A stretch of DNA of 64,000 nucleotides from Psychrobacter sp. NG25. GTDB taxonomy: Bacteria; Pseudomonadota; Gammaproteobacteria; Pseudomonadales; Moraxellaceae. This document shows, piece after piece, positions 38,325-48,873 of the stretch (position 1 is its first letter; the number at the start of each line of letters is the position of its first letter). The notes below the pieces were generated by a model. That model was not told the origin of the DNA. It was given only the letters and a program-made list of their open reading frames with translations, and did not search any database. The position numbers and the translations under genes were made by a program. The stretch is from positions 372,001-436,000 of the forward strand of contig NZ_JADGMV010000002.1 of the NCBI RefSeq assembly GCF_015234355.1, given 5' to 3'.

Positions 38325-38509
38325 AGAAGAGTCTTAATGTATAAAAGATAAATGGGCGATAATGGCAGTAATATGCCAATTATATAATGATGAATTATAC
38401 CACAGCTCAGAATTAGGCTGTATTGTTGAAACATTATTATCGATAAGCTACCCATACTTTATCGCAACAGATACAGTGAATTTTTCTCAAACTATTTGCT
38501 CTAGCGCCT

Positions 38510-39277
38510 CTATGACGTTTTTTGGAAGCCTAAAACATGCTGTCTGACTACTTGCTCAATTTGTTGCCAATCAGCAAGATTGTAGCGAGAATAATGCGCC
38601 TTAATAGATAGATTTCTCTGTGGTCCTAGATTAAAAAATTGGGTACAAGGTGGTCTTGGTACGTCTCTATTACTGCACTCTATATGAGTTATGATTTGAC
38701 CCGTTTTATCTCGCTGAATAAAGACATCCTCTGCATATCTATTTTCACGCCACGGTTTATTAGTAACTGGGTCAATATTTGGCGGCGCATAAACCTCCAA
38801 TCCGAATTGATCATTATCAAGCCGTTCATATTCATGAACAGGACCTGCTTCTTTGCTAGGGTTAAGTGTGCCATAGCCGATACGATGAACAGGGTTGGGA
38901 ACAGTCACTCTGTCGCCTGAGTTGACGGTGACCGATACCCAAGGATTATCTCCTAAGTTTCTTTTATTGTCTCTACGATAAGCGCTCTTAAGGGCTTTAT
39001 TAGTCGTATCTAGCATAGTATTGTCGGTATAACGCAGATCAAAACCGAAACTGTTAATTTTTGAGTCATAAGTGCGCATGGGTTTTGGATGCTCACGTTT
39101 GTTACCAAACGTAGGGTCGCCGTCATACGCAACAAAATGCACAAGGTTTTTAGGCATATCAACAGGAACACCGCCCAGATCGCCAATATGATTCGGGCGA
39201 AGCCCTTCACCACAAAAATTAATAATAGGTAGGGATAATACGATGGTTATCATTTGGCTAAATTCTTTAATAAACAT
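38510..39277 (-). CDS. Hypothetical exported protein
   Basis: 255 residues. I do not recognise a family. The ATG at 39277 (GGGG 4 bases upstream) gives a hydrophobic export-like start (MFIKEFSQMITIVLSLPIIN, followed by FCGEG). The cysteine could be lipidated but the box is poor. The mature part is polar, rich in Asn, Asp, Pro and Arg, with motifs such as FGFDLRYTDNTMLD and NPVHRIGYGTLNP. The frame also opens at 39328 without a ribosome site. It sits between pdxA and rsmA on the same strand. Confidence 0.6.
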   Translation of the reverse strand: MFIKEFSQMITIVLSLPIINFCGEGLRPNHIGDLGGVPVDMPKNLVHFVAYDGDPTFGNKREHPKPMRTYDSKINSFGFDLRYTDNTMLDTTNKALKSAYRRDNKRNLGDNPWVSVTVNSGDRVTVPNPVHRIGYGTLNPSKEAGPVHEYERLDNDQFGLEVYAPPNIDPVTNKPWRENRYAEDVFIQRDKTGQIITHIECSNRDVPRPPCTQFFNLGPQRNLSIKAHYSRYNLADWQQIEQVVRQHVLGFQKTS

Positions 39278-39553
39278 GCAACCCCATAATAAAAGAATAC
39301 TGTCCTCTGACGTCACATCATTAGACATTAATTTGGAAGATTATTACTTGAAATAAGTCTGATTGGCTGTTTTTTTATTAGGATGCACTTCAAATGAACC
39401 ACACAATAAAACTCGTTAATAAATAGACTGCTATAATCGAACCACTTACATTAGGTCGTATTTTATTATTCCTAAACAGGCATTGCCCACACTAAAATTA
39501 TCAAGCATTGTGTGAAAAATATCTATAAGGCAATGAATCATAAAAAAGGTATA

Positions 39554-40630
39554 TCAGCTAGTAAGCGACTTATTAGCCATCTCATTGGCCATATTTAACG
39601 CTTGATATAAACTGGTCGCACTCGCGCCGCCACGTCCTGCCAAATCTAGCGCCGTACCATGATCGACAGACGTTCGAATATAAGGTAAGCCCAAGGTTAG
39701 ATTGACCGTATCACCAAAGCCGTGTGATTTGAGCACTGGTAAGCCTTGGTCATGATACATAGCAATCACTGCATCACAGTTTGCTAAATGCCTTGGGGTA
39801 AATAACGTATCCGCTGGCATCGCCTCTGATATATCGACCCCTGCTTCGATAAACTCATTCAACACTGGATTTATAATCTCAATCTCTTCGACACCCAAAT
39901 GGCCGCCCTCGCCTGCATGTGGATTAAGCCCACAAACTAAAATGCGAGGCTGCGTTAAGCCAAATTTCTCTCGCATATCATCGATGACAATCTGTACCGT
40001 TTGGCGTACATTGTCGGTAGTGATAGCTGCTGGTATGTCTTTTAATGCTAAATGAGTCGTGACAAGTGCGACTTTCATCGCTTGATTGGCAAGCATCATC
40101 ACTACTTTTTCACAGCCACTTTGCTGCATAAAAAACTCGGTATGACCGCTAAACATAGTGCCATCTAATAACTTAATGCCTGCATCAATGAGTGCGGATT
40201 TTTGCAATGGGCCGGTAATGATAGCAGCGACTGTTTTATTGAATGCTAGCTTATGCGCAATGTCCAATTGTTTGGCCACCATTGCTGAATTGCTAGTATT
40301 GATTTGCCCAGAGATGACTGGTGCTGCGCAAGGCGTATTAAGTAGGATGAAAGCATCGTCACTACGATTCATATTCGTTGACATCTGCTCTGAGAAATCA
40401 TCGGCATCTATATGTGCGTCTACAGTCTGCCAAGATGGGCAAACTTTTAAGACACCAGCAGTGGTAAGCTCTTTTGCACGCTTTTTCATTGCGTCTGCAT
40501 CCGCAGTTACCCAAATTGGCCGCGAAAAATCTTGCAACTTATTTTCTGACGCTAGTAGCAGTACGACGTCCATACCAATGCCAGCAGGTTCGCCTGTCGT
40601 GATTAACAACGGTAATTTATTTTGCATCAT
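39554..40630 (-). CDS. pdxA: 4-hydroxythreonine-4-phosphate dehydrogenase
   Basis: NAD-dependent step of pyridoxine phosphate synthesis. 358 residues, slightly longer than E. coli PdxA (329). Motifs: ITTGEPAGIGMDV, ITGPLQKSALIDAG, metal ligands in SGHTEFF, LVTTHLALKDIP and MYHDQGLPVLKSHGF, and NLTLGLPYIRTSVDHGTALD. First gene of a minus-strand group running to apaH. serC, from the same pathway, is elsewhere in the window. ATG at 40630 or 40627. Confidence 0.96.
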   Translation of the reverse strand: MMQNKLPLLITTGEPAGIGMDVVLLLASENKLQDFSRPIWVTADADAMKKRAKELTTAGVLKVCPSWQTVDAHIDADDFSEQMSTNMNRSDDAFILLNTPCAAPVISGQINTSNSAMVAKQLDIAHKLAFNKTVAAIITGPLQKSALIDAGIKLLDGTMFSGHTEFFMQQSGCEKVVMMLANQAMKVALVTTHLALKDIPAAITTDNVRQTVQIVIDDMREKFGLTQPRILVCGLNPHAGEGGHLGVEEIEIINPVLNEFIEAGVDISEAMPADTLFTPRHLANCDAVIAMYHDQGLPVLKSHGFGDTVNLTLGLPYIRTSVDHGTALDLAGRGGASATSLYQALNMANEMANKSLTS

Positions 40631-40964
40631 AAAAATAGTCCCATATCTTAATTAAACATCTGATTTTATTGTTTTTATGGTTAAATATAATGGTTTTTAT
40701 ATCTAAAAACTGCAATCCATCTCTTCACTGATCAACCCTAATAGCTTCAGATTTAGTTACTGTATGCGTCTAAAAAAAGCCCATAATGTGTTAAACTTTC
40801 GCATCTGATTGTAGCATTTACTGGTAAGCGTGAGACTGCATTTTGTGTTGTATCGTAGCAGCACACCGCATTTGCTTTGCTGTATTATTGCCAATCACCA
40901 AACACTTATATTAAATATCTATTTATACCCTTTTTCATACCGACTCTTGATACATTAGGCACTC
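40631..40964. other. Divergent intergenic region between pdxA and dnaB
   Basis: AT-rich spacer with no gene. It must hold both promoters, but no element stands out clearly. Confidence 0.5.
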
Positions 40965-42368
40965 ATGGCAGATACCGAAAAAAACGACGACTTGCTCAAT
41001 CAAACACCGCCGCACAATATCGATATTGAAAAGGCGTTGCTTGCCTCTTTGATGAGCATCGAAGAAGCGTATGACAAGATTGCCGATATCGTTACCAAAG
41101 ACGATTTTTATGCTGGGCGACATCAATACATCTTTGATGCGATTGCCCATTTGGCAGCGGTCAATGAGCCTTATGACACGGTCATGGTGCATGACTGGTT
41201 GGAGGCACAGAAACTACTCAAAGGTGCGGGTGGTGACAGTTACTTGGCAGATATTTTGAGCCAAAGCCCTGCTACCTTATTTAACCTCACGGCCTACGCG
41301 CAGCGTGTACGTGAACTATCAACGTTACGTCAGCTGATTACCACTGGTAATGACATGCTGACACTGGCTTATAACCCGAAAGATCAAAGCGTTAGTGACA
41401 TTTTAGACAGTGTCGAGGGCAAGATATTTAGTATTAATGAGCAGCATAACAAGCGCGCTGAACAGCGTGGCCCTGTCGGCATTACCTCTGTGTTGACCAA
41501 CGTCATCGATAAAATCCAAGAGCTTAAATCCAATCCCGATGGCATGATTGGTTTACAAACCCCCTTTGCTGAGCTGAATAATAAAACACAGGGCTTGCAG
41601 GCAGGCGATTTAATTATCGTCGCCGCGCGTCCTTCGATGGGTAAAACCACCTTTGCGATGAACTTGGCAGAAGGCATTTTATTTAACGAAGACTTACCAG
41701 TCGTGGTGTTTTCGATGGAGATGCCCGCAGAGTCTATCGTCATGCGTTTGCTGTCATCGTGGGGCGCGATTAATCAGACGCATTTGCGTTCTGGACAAAT
41801 GAATGAAGATGAATGGGCAAAGATGATGAATGCTATTCAGCATTTACAATCTAAGCACCTGTATATCGATGATAGTACTGCCCTGCCACCATCTGAGATG
41901 CGTTCACGCTGTCGCCGTATCGCCAAAAATCACGATGGCAAGCTTGGCGCTATTGTAGTCGATTATCTCCAGTTGATGAAAGTGCCAAACCTAGATGGCA
42001 ACCGTGTTGGGGAAATCTCTGAGATTTCTCGTAGTCTAAAAGCATTAGCACGCGAACTTGAATGCCCAGTGATTGCGCTATCGCAGCTTAACCGTAGTCT
42101 AGAAAACCGTCCGAATAAACGTCCGATTATGTCAGATTTGCGTGAATCTGGTGCGATTGAGCAGGATGCCGATTTGATTATGTTCATCTACCGCGATGAG
42201 GTTTATAATGAGAACTCAGATCACAAAGGCGTGGCTGAAATCATCATCGGTAAACAGCGTAACGGCCCTATCGGTACCATACGTTTGGGTTTTGAAGGAC
42301 AATTTACTCGCTTTATCAATCTGACGCCAGAATACTATCAAAACGTCAGTTTCGAGAATGATGAATAG
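40965..42368 (+). CDS. dnaB: Replicative DNA helicase
   Basis: Hexameric 5'-3' helicase at the replication fork. 467 residues. N-terminal DnaG-binding domain (PPHNIDIEKALLASLM), Walker A ARPSMGKTTFAMN, Walker B AIVVDYLQLM, followed by EISRSLKALARELECPVIALSQLNR and the arginine-finger region. No intein or insertion. Followed by alr on the same strand, a neighbour pair also found in E. coli. Confidence 0.98.
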   Translation: MADTEKNDDLLNQTPPHNIDIEKALLASLMSIEEAYDKIADIVTKDDFYAGRHQYIFDAIAHLAAVNEPYDTVMVHDWLEAQKLLKGAGGDSYLADILSQSPATLFNLTAYAQRVRELSTLRQLITTGNDMLTLAYNPKDQSVSDILDSVEGKIFSINEQHNKRAEQRGPVGITSVLTNVIDKIQELKSNPDGMIGLQTPFAELNNKTQGLQAGDLIIVAARPSMGKTTFAMNLAEGILFNEDLPVVVFSMEMPAESIVMRLLSSWGAINQTHLRSGQMNEDEWAKMMNAIQHLQSKHLYIDDSTALPPSEMRSRCRRIAKNHDGKLGAIVVDYLQLMKVPNLDGNRVGEISEISRSLKALARELECPVIALSQLNRSLENRPNKRPIMSDLRESGAIEQDADLIMFIYRDEVYNENSDHKGVAEIIIGKQRNGPIGTIRLGFEGQFTRFINLTPEYYQNVSFENDE

Positions 42369-42434
42369 TCATAGCTTTAAATATTATGCTTGCTCAACCT
42401 TAGACACTTAATACAAACAGCTCTCAGTAACCAT

Positions 42435-42477
42435 AGCCAGTGCCACATCAATTGGGTTGATGTAGCATTGGCTTTAT
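42435..42477 (+). terminator. Hairpin after dnaB, probable terminator or attenuator
   Basis: Long imperfect stem AGCCAGTGCCACATCAA / TTGATGTAGCATTGGCT with a 5-base loop, followed by only TTTATC. The weak T tract suggests partial termination before alr. Confidence 0.55.
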
Positions 42478-42510
42478 CACTTCATAACTTTGCTAATAAA
42501 GAAGCCAATT

Positions 42511-43617
42511 ATGCGTACTATCACTATCAAACCAAAAGCCATTACTCATAACCTAAACCAAGTCAAGAAAATGGCGCCACACTCTAAAGTTCTGGCCATG
42601 GTGAAATCCAATGCTTATGGACACGGGATAGCGGCAGTTTTGCCAGCATTACAGCAAGCAGATGGTATTGGAGTCGCCACCTTAAATGAAGCACTAGAAG
42701 CACGACAATTGGGTTGGAATAAAACGATTGGTTTGATAGAAGGTGCGTTTACCGCTGATGAGTGGCAGCAAGCTATTGACAGCGATATTAGCTGTGTCAT
42801 TCATCATGCACCACAGTTACAGTGGGCATTGGAAAACATCCCACCAGCTAGTAGTGCCACTAGAGTGGTGTGGATTAAATACAATACGGGTATGAATCGC
42901 CTAGGTTTCGATGCCGAGGGGGTGATTGCTGCGGCCAAACAGCTTCATGAAGCAGGATATAAACTGATCCTCACAACGCATTTTGCCAATGCAGATAACA
43001 GCACTCATCCATTAAATGCGATGCAAATACAGCGTTTTTCAGATGCTTTAAACACTTTACAAGAGACTGTTAGCGCTGAGATTCAGGGTTCATTGTGCAA
43101 TTCAGCTGGCATCGTCAATTTTTCAGAGCATCATTATGATTGGATACGTCCAGGTATTATCTTATATGGTAGCTCACCTGTCGTTGATCAAAGCGCACAA
43201 GCATTAGATTTACAGCCAGCGATGGATTTTAGCGCGCAAATCATTGCTCTACAAACGGTCAATGCAGACCATGCTATTGGTTATGGCAGTCGTTGGATCG
43301 CACAAAAAGACACTAGAACGGCTCTGGTCAGTATCGGCTACGGAGATGGCTACCCTCGTGTCGTCAGCGATGACGCTTATGTCTCTGTCATTGACACGAG
43401 CAATAATCAAAGCTATCGATGCGCGGTCATTGGACGCGTGGCAATGGATATGATTGTCATTGATGTCAGTACTGCGCCAGAAGACATTGCTTTAGACAGT
43501 AAGGTAATGTTATGGGGCGATGCACCGCACGTTGATGAGGTCGCTGCACATGCAGGTACCATTAGCTATGAACTGCTATGCCGCCTGAGCATACGTCCAA
43601 AGCGTGTGCAAGCCTAA
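42511..43617 (+). CDS. alr: Alanine racemase
   Basis: PLP enzyme giving D-alanine for peptidoglycan. 368 residues from ATG 42511; the frame opens seven codons earlier. The PLP lysine is in LAMVKSNAYGHG, the second base tyrosine in IGYGDGYPR, and YNTGMNRLGF and RPGIILYG are present. It lies 142 bp after dnaB, behind a long hairpin. Confidence 0.97.
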   Translation: MRTITIKPKAITHNLNQVKKMAPHSKVLAMVKSNAYGHGIAAVLPALQQADGIGVATLNEALEARQLGWNKTIGLIEGAFTADEWQQAIDSDISCVIHHAPQLQWALENIPPASSATRVVWIKYNTGMNRLGFDAEGVIAAAKQLHEAGYKLILTTHFANADNSTHPLNAMQIQRFSDALNTLQETVSAEIQGSLCNSAGIVNFSEHHYDWIRPGIILYGSSPVVDQSAQALDLQPAMDFSAQIIALQTVNADHAIGYGSRWIAQKDTRTALVSIGYGDGYPRVVSDDAYVSVIDTSNNQSYRCAVIGRVAMDMIVIDVSTAPEDIALDSKVMLWGDAPHVDEVAAHAGTISYELLCRLSIRPKRVQA

Positions 43618-43803
43618 TAATCATAATACGACGGTGAAATTGCCGAGTACTGGAGTGACTGAACAATCAGACTAAATTGGGCGTTTACATTAGAAGTAAT
43701 TGCGCTATACTAAAAGTTTGTTGTCACCCCAGTATGCGCACTGATGCGATGCTATTGAAGACTGATAACGTTTCACTGACTGCGATCGACTGCTAGGATT
43801 ACT

Positions 43804-44721
43804 ATGAGTTTGCGCCATTTTTTGACCCTATCTGATTTAACCAAACAAGAACTAGAAACCCTTATCAAACGCGCAAGCGAATTACGTAAGATGCAACATG
43901 CTGGCGAGATATATCAGCCTTTTGTTGGTCGTACGCTGGGTATGATTTTTGAAAAATCCTCGACCCGCACGCGTATTTCTTTTGAAACAGGTATGGGCCA
44001 GTTTGGTGGTAGTGCTATCTTCTTGTCACCGAATGATACGCAGCTTGGACGTGGTGAGCCGCTAGAGGACTCTGCTCGTGTGATCTCTAGTATGGTTGAT
44101 ATCATCATGATCCGTACCTTTGGTCACGAAAATGTTGAGACGTTTGCTGAATACTCAAGCGTTCCAATCATTAATGCTCTAACTGATGAGTACCACCCTT
44201 GCCAGTTGCTTGCTGATATGCAGACCTATTATGAGCATCGCGGCAGTATCGAAAACAAGATTGTAACGTGGGTCGGTGATGGCAACAATATGTGCTCATC
44301 ATTTATGCAAGCGGCCAATCAGTTTGGTTTTGAGCTACGTGTGGCAGCGCCTTATGGCTTTGAGCCAGACCCTAAACTGATGGAGCGCTTCTCTCATTGC
44401 GTCAGCCTCGTCGAAAATGTACAAGATGCGGCAAAAGACTCAAACCTAATCGTCACTGATGTATGGGCAAGCATGGGACAAGAGTCAGAACAAAATACCC
44501 GCGCCCGTCGTTTTGCGCCTTATCAGGTAACACCATCACTGTTAGACAAGGCTGATCCTGAAGTCGTATTTATGCACTGCTTGCCTGCGCATCGTGGTGA
44601 GGAAATCTCTCATGATATGTTGGATGATCCACGTTCAGTCGTGTGGGATGAAGCAGAGAACCGCTTGCATGCACAAAAAGCATTAATGGAATTTTTGCTA
44701 AAAGACAAAATCAAAATCTAA
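43804..44721 (+). CDS. argF: Ornithine carbamoyltransferase
   Basis: Makes citrulline from ornithine and carbamoyl phosphate in arginine synthesis. 305 residues. Carbamoyl-phosphate site [13 protein letters not shown], then [11 protein letters not shown], ornithine-loop [11 protein letters not shown] and the catalytic [10 protein letters not shown]. Single gene ending in a strong terminator. I did not find a convincing ArgR box upstream. Confidence 0.97.
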   Translation: MSLRHFLTLSDLTKQELETLIKRASELRKMQHAGEIYQPFVGRTLGMIFEKSSTRTRISFETGMGQFGGSAIFLSPNDTQLGRGEPLEDSARVISSMVDIIMIRTFGHENVETFAEYSSVPIINALTDEYHPCQLLADMQTYYEHRGSIENKIVTWVGDGNNMCSSFMQAANQFGFELRVAAPYGFEPDPKLMERFSHCVSLVENVQDAAKDSNLIVTDVWASMGQESEQNTRARRFAPYQVTPSLLDKADPEVVFMHCLPAHRGEEISHDMLDDPRSVVWDEAENRLHAQKALMEFLLKDKIKI

Positions 44722-44761
44722 AAAATATAGCTATAAGCTATTTATCGAAGAGTAAATAAAC

Positions 44762-44797
44762 AAAAGGCAGACCACATTGATTGCGGTCTGCCTTTTT
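44762..44797 (+). terminator. Bidirectional terminator between argF and rpiA
   Basis: Stem AAAAGGCAGACC / GGTCTGCCTTTT with a short loop, serving the two converging genes. Confidence 0.9.
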
Positions 44798-44834
44798 ATT
44801 TTTTCTGAGAAATGAGAAATTGCTTAACAGGTAT

Positions 44835-45494
44835 TTAACGAGTTAGTGTTGTTACCCCGTCACTGCTAGCTTTGAGCAATACATCAGCTTGATTGGCAGC
44901 GAATATACCATTGCATACTACGCCAACGATATTATTTAGCATTTGCTCAAGCTCTATTGGATTACTCACATCCAAATCATAGGTATCTAAAATCACGTTT
45001 CCATAATCGGTCACGAAATCTTCACGGTAAACTGGCTCGCCGCCCAGACTAACCAATTGGCGTGCAACATAAGAGCGTGCTTGTGGTAATACTTCAATCG
45101 GTACTGGGAACTCACGTCCAAGCATCTCGACACTCTTACTCTCATCAACCATGCATATAAATTTATTAGAAGCTGCTGCCACGATTTTTTCACGAGTAAG
45201 CGCACCGCCACCACCTTTAATGAGCTGCAAATTCTCATTCACTTCGTCCGCACCATCGATATAAATATCAAGCGTACCAGCAAAGTTTAAATCAACAATC
45301 TCAATACCAAGGGCACGAAGTTTGTCTTCAGTGACCTGTGAGCTAGCAACTGCGCCAGCAAGCTTTACTGTCGGTAATAACTCAATCAAGCAATTGACTG
45401 TGCTGCCTGTGCCTACACCAAGTATCATGCCATCTTCGACATAGTTTAGAGCAGCTTTGGCTGCGGCTTGCTTTTGTGCTTGCTGATCACTCAT
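44835..45494 (-). CDS. rpiA: Ribose-5-phosphate isomerase A
   Basis: Interconverts ribose-5-P and ribulose-5-P in the pentose phosphate pathway. 219 residues from the ATG at 45494, with AGGA 6 bases upstream, matching E. coli RpiA length; the frame extends to 45605 but those 37 residues are not family-like. Motifs: [37 protein letters not shown] and [11 protein letters not shown]. Confidence 0.96.
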   Translation of the reverse strand: MSDQQAQKQAAAKAALNYVEDGMILGVGTGSTVNCLIELLPTVKLAGAVASSQVTEDKLRALGIEIVDLNFAGTLDIYIDGADEVNENLQLIKGGGGALTREKIVAAASNKFICMVDESKSVEMLGREFPVPIEVLPQARSYVARQLVSLGGEPVYREDFVTDYGNVILDTYDLDVSNPIELEQMLNNIVGVVCNGIFAANQADVLLKASSDGVTTLTR

Positions 45495-45723
45495 CATAAA
45501 TCCTTGGAAAATAAACGGACAGTCAATTCTATATAAGTTGGATACGGCGTTAGACTCGCTTAGCCTACTACTTGCAGCACTTTCACTCGCCTGCCTCATA
45601 TCCAAATTATTTTGAACCGACTATATCATTATAAAAGAGGTAAAATGCGCCGCTATTATACCCGATGAGTTTGATCGATGTCAGCGTAATAACCACGCTA
45701 ATCACAAGAGATTTACTCAATCT

Positions 45724-47034
45724 TTAAAATGTAGACAGATAAGGTAACCATAAGACTAAGGCCAATAGCGTTACTAGTAATACGGGCGGTGTAATAATCA
45801 GCCCGATTTTCATGTACTGTCCCCAACTGATTTTATAGTCTTTTTCTGCCAATACATGGAGCCACAATAAAGTTGCAAGACTACCGATAGGTGTAAATTT
45901 CGGCCCTAAGTCATTACCAATCACGTTGGCATAAATCATGAGCTCACGAGTGGCGGCTGGTACCTGCGCGCTATCGATAGCCAGTGCACCAACTAAGGTG
46001 GACGGCATATTGTTCATGATAGACGCTACAATAGCAGAGAGGAATCCAGTTCCTAATGTTGCGATGACCGTACCCTGCTGTCCTAGCCAATTCAAAATCT
46101 GAGCACCATAGTCCGTCAACCCTGCATTGCCCAAACCATAAACCACCAAGTACATACCAATTGAAAACAATACAATTTGCCAAGGGGCTTTTCGCAAAAC
46201 ATCGGATACTGAAACCACTGCACCGCGTCCACCTTGCCACCAGCGACCTGCGATTGCCATTAGCACCAACGCAGCGACGCCTGTCACAAACGAGATAGCA
46301 ATCCCCAATGATTCAGTCGTAAAGTACGCGACGAGTAGTAAGGCTAAAAGCGGAAACGCCGCCTTAAAAACGAGCGGATCTTCAATCGCGGACTCTGGCG
46401 CACTCAGTTCAGCAACAGAGTAGTGTTTTGGAATGTGCCGCGCATAGACGACCCATAACACGGCGAGTGTCGCTAATACAGAGATGATATTGACTGGCAC
46501 CATGACTGCCGCATAACGACTAAAGCCAATGTCAAAATAATTGGCACTGACGATATTAACTAGATTGGACGTCACTAACGGCAAGCTCGCGGTATCGGCA
46601 ATAAAGCCTGTCGCAATGATAAACGCTAAAGCAGATGGTGGCGAGAACTTAAGACGCAGCAAGATAGCGATGACAATCGGGGTCAATAGTAATGCCGCCC
46701 CATCATTGGCAAAGAAGGCAGAAATAAACGCGCCTAATATCACAATCATAGGAAATAATAAACGCCCTTGTCCATTGCCCAGTCTAGCGACGTGCAGCGC
46801 CGCCCAACCAAAGAATCCGGCTTTGTCTAAGATAAGAGAGATAATAATAAGTGCGACAAAGGTAAAAGTTGCATCCCAAACGATGTCCCACACAACTCCA
46901 ATATCGGAGATCTGTACCACGCCAAACGCTAAGGCGATCAATGCACCACCCATTGCGCTCCAGCCGATACCCAGTCCTTTAGGTTGCCAAATTACTAAAA
47001 TTAACGTGACGATAAATATAGTCAATGCGATCAT
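45724..47034 (-). CDS. arsB: Arsenite efflux transporter ArsB
   Basis: Inner-membrane As(III)/Sb(III) efflux carrier of the ArsB/NhaD-like superfamily. 436 residues with about 11-12 hydrophobic segments across the protein. Characteristic segments: [35 protein letters not shown] and [17 protein letters not shown]. Last gene of a minus-strand arsR-arsC-arsH-arsB group, 67 bp after arsH. No arsA ATPase gene is present, so it likely runs on membrane potential. Confidence 0.93.
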   Translation of the reverse strand: MIALTIFIVTLILVIWQPKGLGIGWSAMGGALIALAFGVVQISDIGVVWDIVWDATFTFVALIIISLILDKAGFFGWAALHVARLGNGQGRLLFPMIVILGAFISAFFANDGAALLLTPIVIAILLRLKFSPPSALAFIIATGFIADTASLPLVTSNLVNIVSANYFDIGFSRYAAVMVPVNIISVLATLAVLWVVYARHIPKHYSVAELSAPESAIEDPLVFKAAFPLLALLLVAYFTTESLGIAISFVTGVAALVLMAIAGRWWQGGRGAVVSVSDVLRKAPWQIVLFSIGMYLVVYGLGNAGLTDYGAQILNWLGQQGTVIATLGTGFLSAIVASIMNNMPSTLVGALAIDSAQVPAATRELMIYANVIGNDLGPKFTPIGSLATLLWLHVLAEKDYKISWGQYMKIGLIITPPVLLVTLLALVLWLPYLSTF

Positions 47035-47101
47035 CGAGTAACCTGTCTAAGCTCAATTATTATAAGAAGCCGTATTAAAAAATACATGATAAGAGAGTGA
47101 A

Positions 47102-47833
47102 TTAAAGTGATTTTTGATTGACACGTTTTGATAACTCTTCAGCGCTCTCTACCCGTTCAGAGTAGCGGTCAGTGAGATAGGCTGAGCGTCCACGAGTCAA
47201 CCAAGTAAATTTCACCAACTCCTCACAGACATCAACAAGACGCAAATATAAAGGTGACTTATCCATGCGATCGTCGTCATTAAATTCCAAAAATGCCTTG
47301 GGAATAGACGATTGATTGGGAATCGTAATCATCCGCATCCAACGGCCGAGTATGCGTAGTTGATTGACGGTATTGAAGCTTTGACTACCGCCACTGACTT
47401 GCATCACTGCCAATGTTTTACCTTGGGTCGGACGCACGCCTCCCAATGATAGTGGAATCCAATCGATTTGTGCTTTCATGATACTGGTCATGCTGCCATG
47501 CCGTTCTGGACTTACCCAGAGCATACCCTCTGACCACTGTGCCAGCTCTCGTAGCTCTTGCACTTTGAGATGATCTGCATCGGCAGCATCAGGCAGTGGC
47601 AAGCCCGTCGGATCAAATGTCCGAACCTCACAACCATACCAGCGCAGTAACCGACTCGCTTCCTCGCTTGCCAGCCTAGAAAATGAGCGGGCACGCAAAG
47701 AGCCGTATAACACCAGTATCTTGGGTGGATGACGCGAATCATTTGGACCAATCAACGCCTCAATATCGATAGGCTGTATACTGTCTGCATCAATATTGGG
47801 CAAATCACCAAAGCCAGCCATGTTCGAATCCAT
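47102..47833 (-). CDS. arsH: ArsH NADPH-dependent FMN reductase family protein
   Basis: Flavoprotein linked to resistance to organoarsenicals by oxidising trivalent methyl or aryl forms. 243 residues. Flavodoxin-like phosphate loop [39 protein letters not shown] and [23 protein letters not shown] are ArsH hallmarks. Start uncertain: the ATG at 47833 lies right after the arsC stop with AGGA 4 bases before it; upstream ATGs in the same frame overlap arsC. Third in the ars operon. Confidence 0.9.
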   Translation of the reverse strand: MDSNMAGFGDLPNIDADSIQPIDIEALIGPNDSRHPPKILVLYGSLRARSFSRLASEEASRLLRWYGCEVRTFDPTGLPLPDAADADHLKVQELRELAQWSEGMLWVSPERHGSMTSIMKAQIDWIPLSLGGVRPTQGKTLAVMQVSGGSQSFNTVNQLRILGRWMRMITIPNQSSIPKAFLEFNDDDRMDKSPLYLRLVDVCEELVKFTWLTRGRSAYLTDRYSERVESAEELSKRVNQKSL

Positions 47834-47834
47834 T

Positions 47835-48242
47835 TTATCCTTTGCCATGATGAATGACTTCCCCATCTTCTTTTGTGAAACTACTCACTGGGTGCTCTAG
47901 CAACTCAAACACTCGCTCTGACGGACGGCATAACGCGGCGCCTTTATTGGTGAGCACTATAGGTCGGTTGATTAAAATAGGATGGGCAATCATCGCATCG
48001 ATGATCTGATCATCAGATAATTCAGGATTGTCTAACCCTAATTCATCGTTAATAGACTCTTTACTTCGTAATAACTCTCTTGGCGTGATATTCATTTTTG
48101 CCAACAGCTCTACCAAGTATTCACGGGCTGGTGGGGTTTTGAGATACTCGACCACTTCAGGATGCTCACCTGACGCATGCATAATGGCTAAGGTGTTACG
48201 AGAGGTTCCACATTTGGGATTATGAAAAATTAATGATGTCAT
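47835..48242 (-). CDS. arsC: Arsenate reductase, glutaredoxin-dependent
   Basis: Reduces As(V) to As(III) for export by ArsB. 135 residues, thioredoxin-like fold. The catalytic Cys is in [10 protein letters not shown] near residue 12, and [24 protein letters not shown] includes the conserved arginines. It lies 74 bp after arsR, and its stop touches the arsH start, so arsC and arsH are translationally close. Confidence 0.95.
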   Translation of the reverse strand: MTSLIFHNPKCGTSRNTLAIMHASGEHPEVVEYLKTPPAREYLVELLAKMNITPRELLRSKESINDELGLDNPELSDDQIIDAMIAHPILINRPIVLTNKGAALCRPSERVFELLEHPVSSFTKEDGEVIHHGKG

Positions 48243-48316
48243 AATGATTTCACTTATTGTCTGAATATGTTTTTGAACTCTGGATATATTATTTGAATAT
48301 AGTCTTAATAGTTATC

Positions 48317-48679
48317 TTACTCGCTGTTTGAGTCATTAGTATTAACGACCCCACATCCACTTAGACTGTCCATAAGGGACGCACACAATTCTGGATGACC
48401 CGCGCAGCAGTCTTGCAATAGAAACTGAACAACAGCTTCCATGTGCGATAGCGAAGCACGATAGATAATTTGTCGGCTTTGGCGTTGCGAAACCACCCAC
48501 CCTGCTCGTGCCAGCACTGATAGATGCGCTGACATGGTGTTATGTGGTACGGATAATTGACGGGCAATTTCACCCGCAGGCAGTCCCTCAGGCTCTTGAC
48601 TGACAAGCAACCTAAAGGCTTTTAAACGAGTATCTTGAGAGAGCGCAGCAAAGCTTGCGATAGCATTATTTATTTCCAT
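48317..48679 (-). CDS. arsR: ArsR-family arsenic-responsive repressor
   Basis: Dimeric winged-helix repressor released by As(III). 120 residues. DNA-binding segment: LPAGEIARQLSVPHNTMSAHLSVL. It lacks the classical CVC motif in the recognition helix; instead three cysteines cluster after it (QDCCAGHPELC), like the alternative site of Acidithiobacillus-type ArsR. First gene of the ars operon. An inverted repeat covers its start codon, fitting autoregulation. Confidence 0.92.
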   Translation of the reverse strand: MEINNAIASFAALSQDTRLKAFRLLVSQEPEGLPAGEIARQLSVPHNTMSAHLSVLARAGWVVSQRQSRQIIYRASLSHMEAVVQFLLQDCCAGHPELCASLMDSLSGCGVVNTNDSNSE

Positions 48680-48701
48680 ATGTCCAATAATATAGACATA
48701 T
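48678..48701 (-). promoter_or_regulatory. ArsR operator and ars operon promoter region
   Basis: Perfect inverted repeat ATATGTC, 10 bases, GACATAT, overlapping the arsR ATG. On the minus strand a promoter-like pair TTGAAT, 16 bases, TATTAT overlaps it, with the -10 inside the repeat. The predicted RNA start falls at or next to the ATG, so the arsR message may have almost no leader. Confidence 0.6.
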
Positions 48702-48873
48702 TAAAATTATTCAATATTTTTTAATAAAATATTTGTACGAAGCCAACCTTATCTCTCATCAAAACTTGAAATCATTGCAAAAACTGCAATAGGGTCTTGC
48801 AAGATAATCAAAATCGGCATAGGCTAATCTATTTCGTTTTTATATTCATCTACAACCTGTATTAGGGATCATT

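Noticed and set aside
36420..39440. Shared ATAGACTGCTAT stretches near 36428 and 39423 as another repeat family
   Set aside because: Only about a dozen bases match and the flanks do not align.
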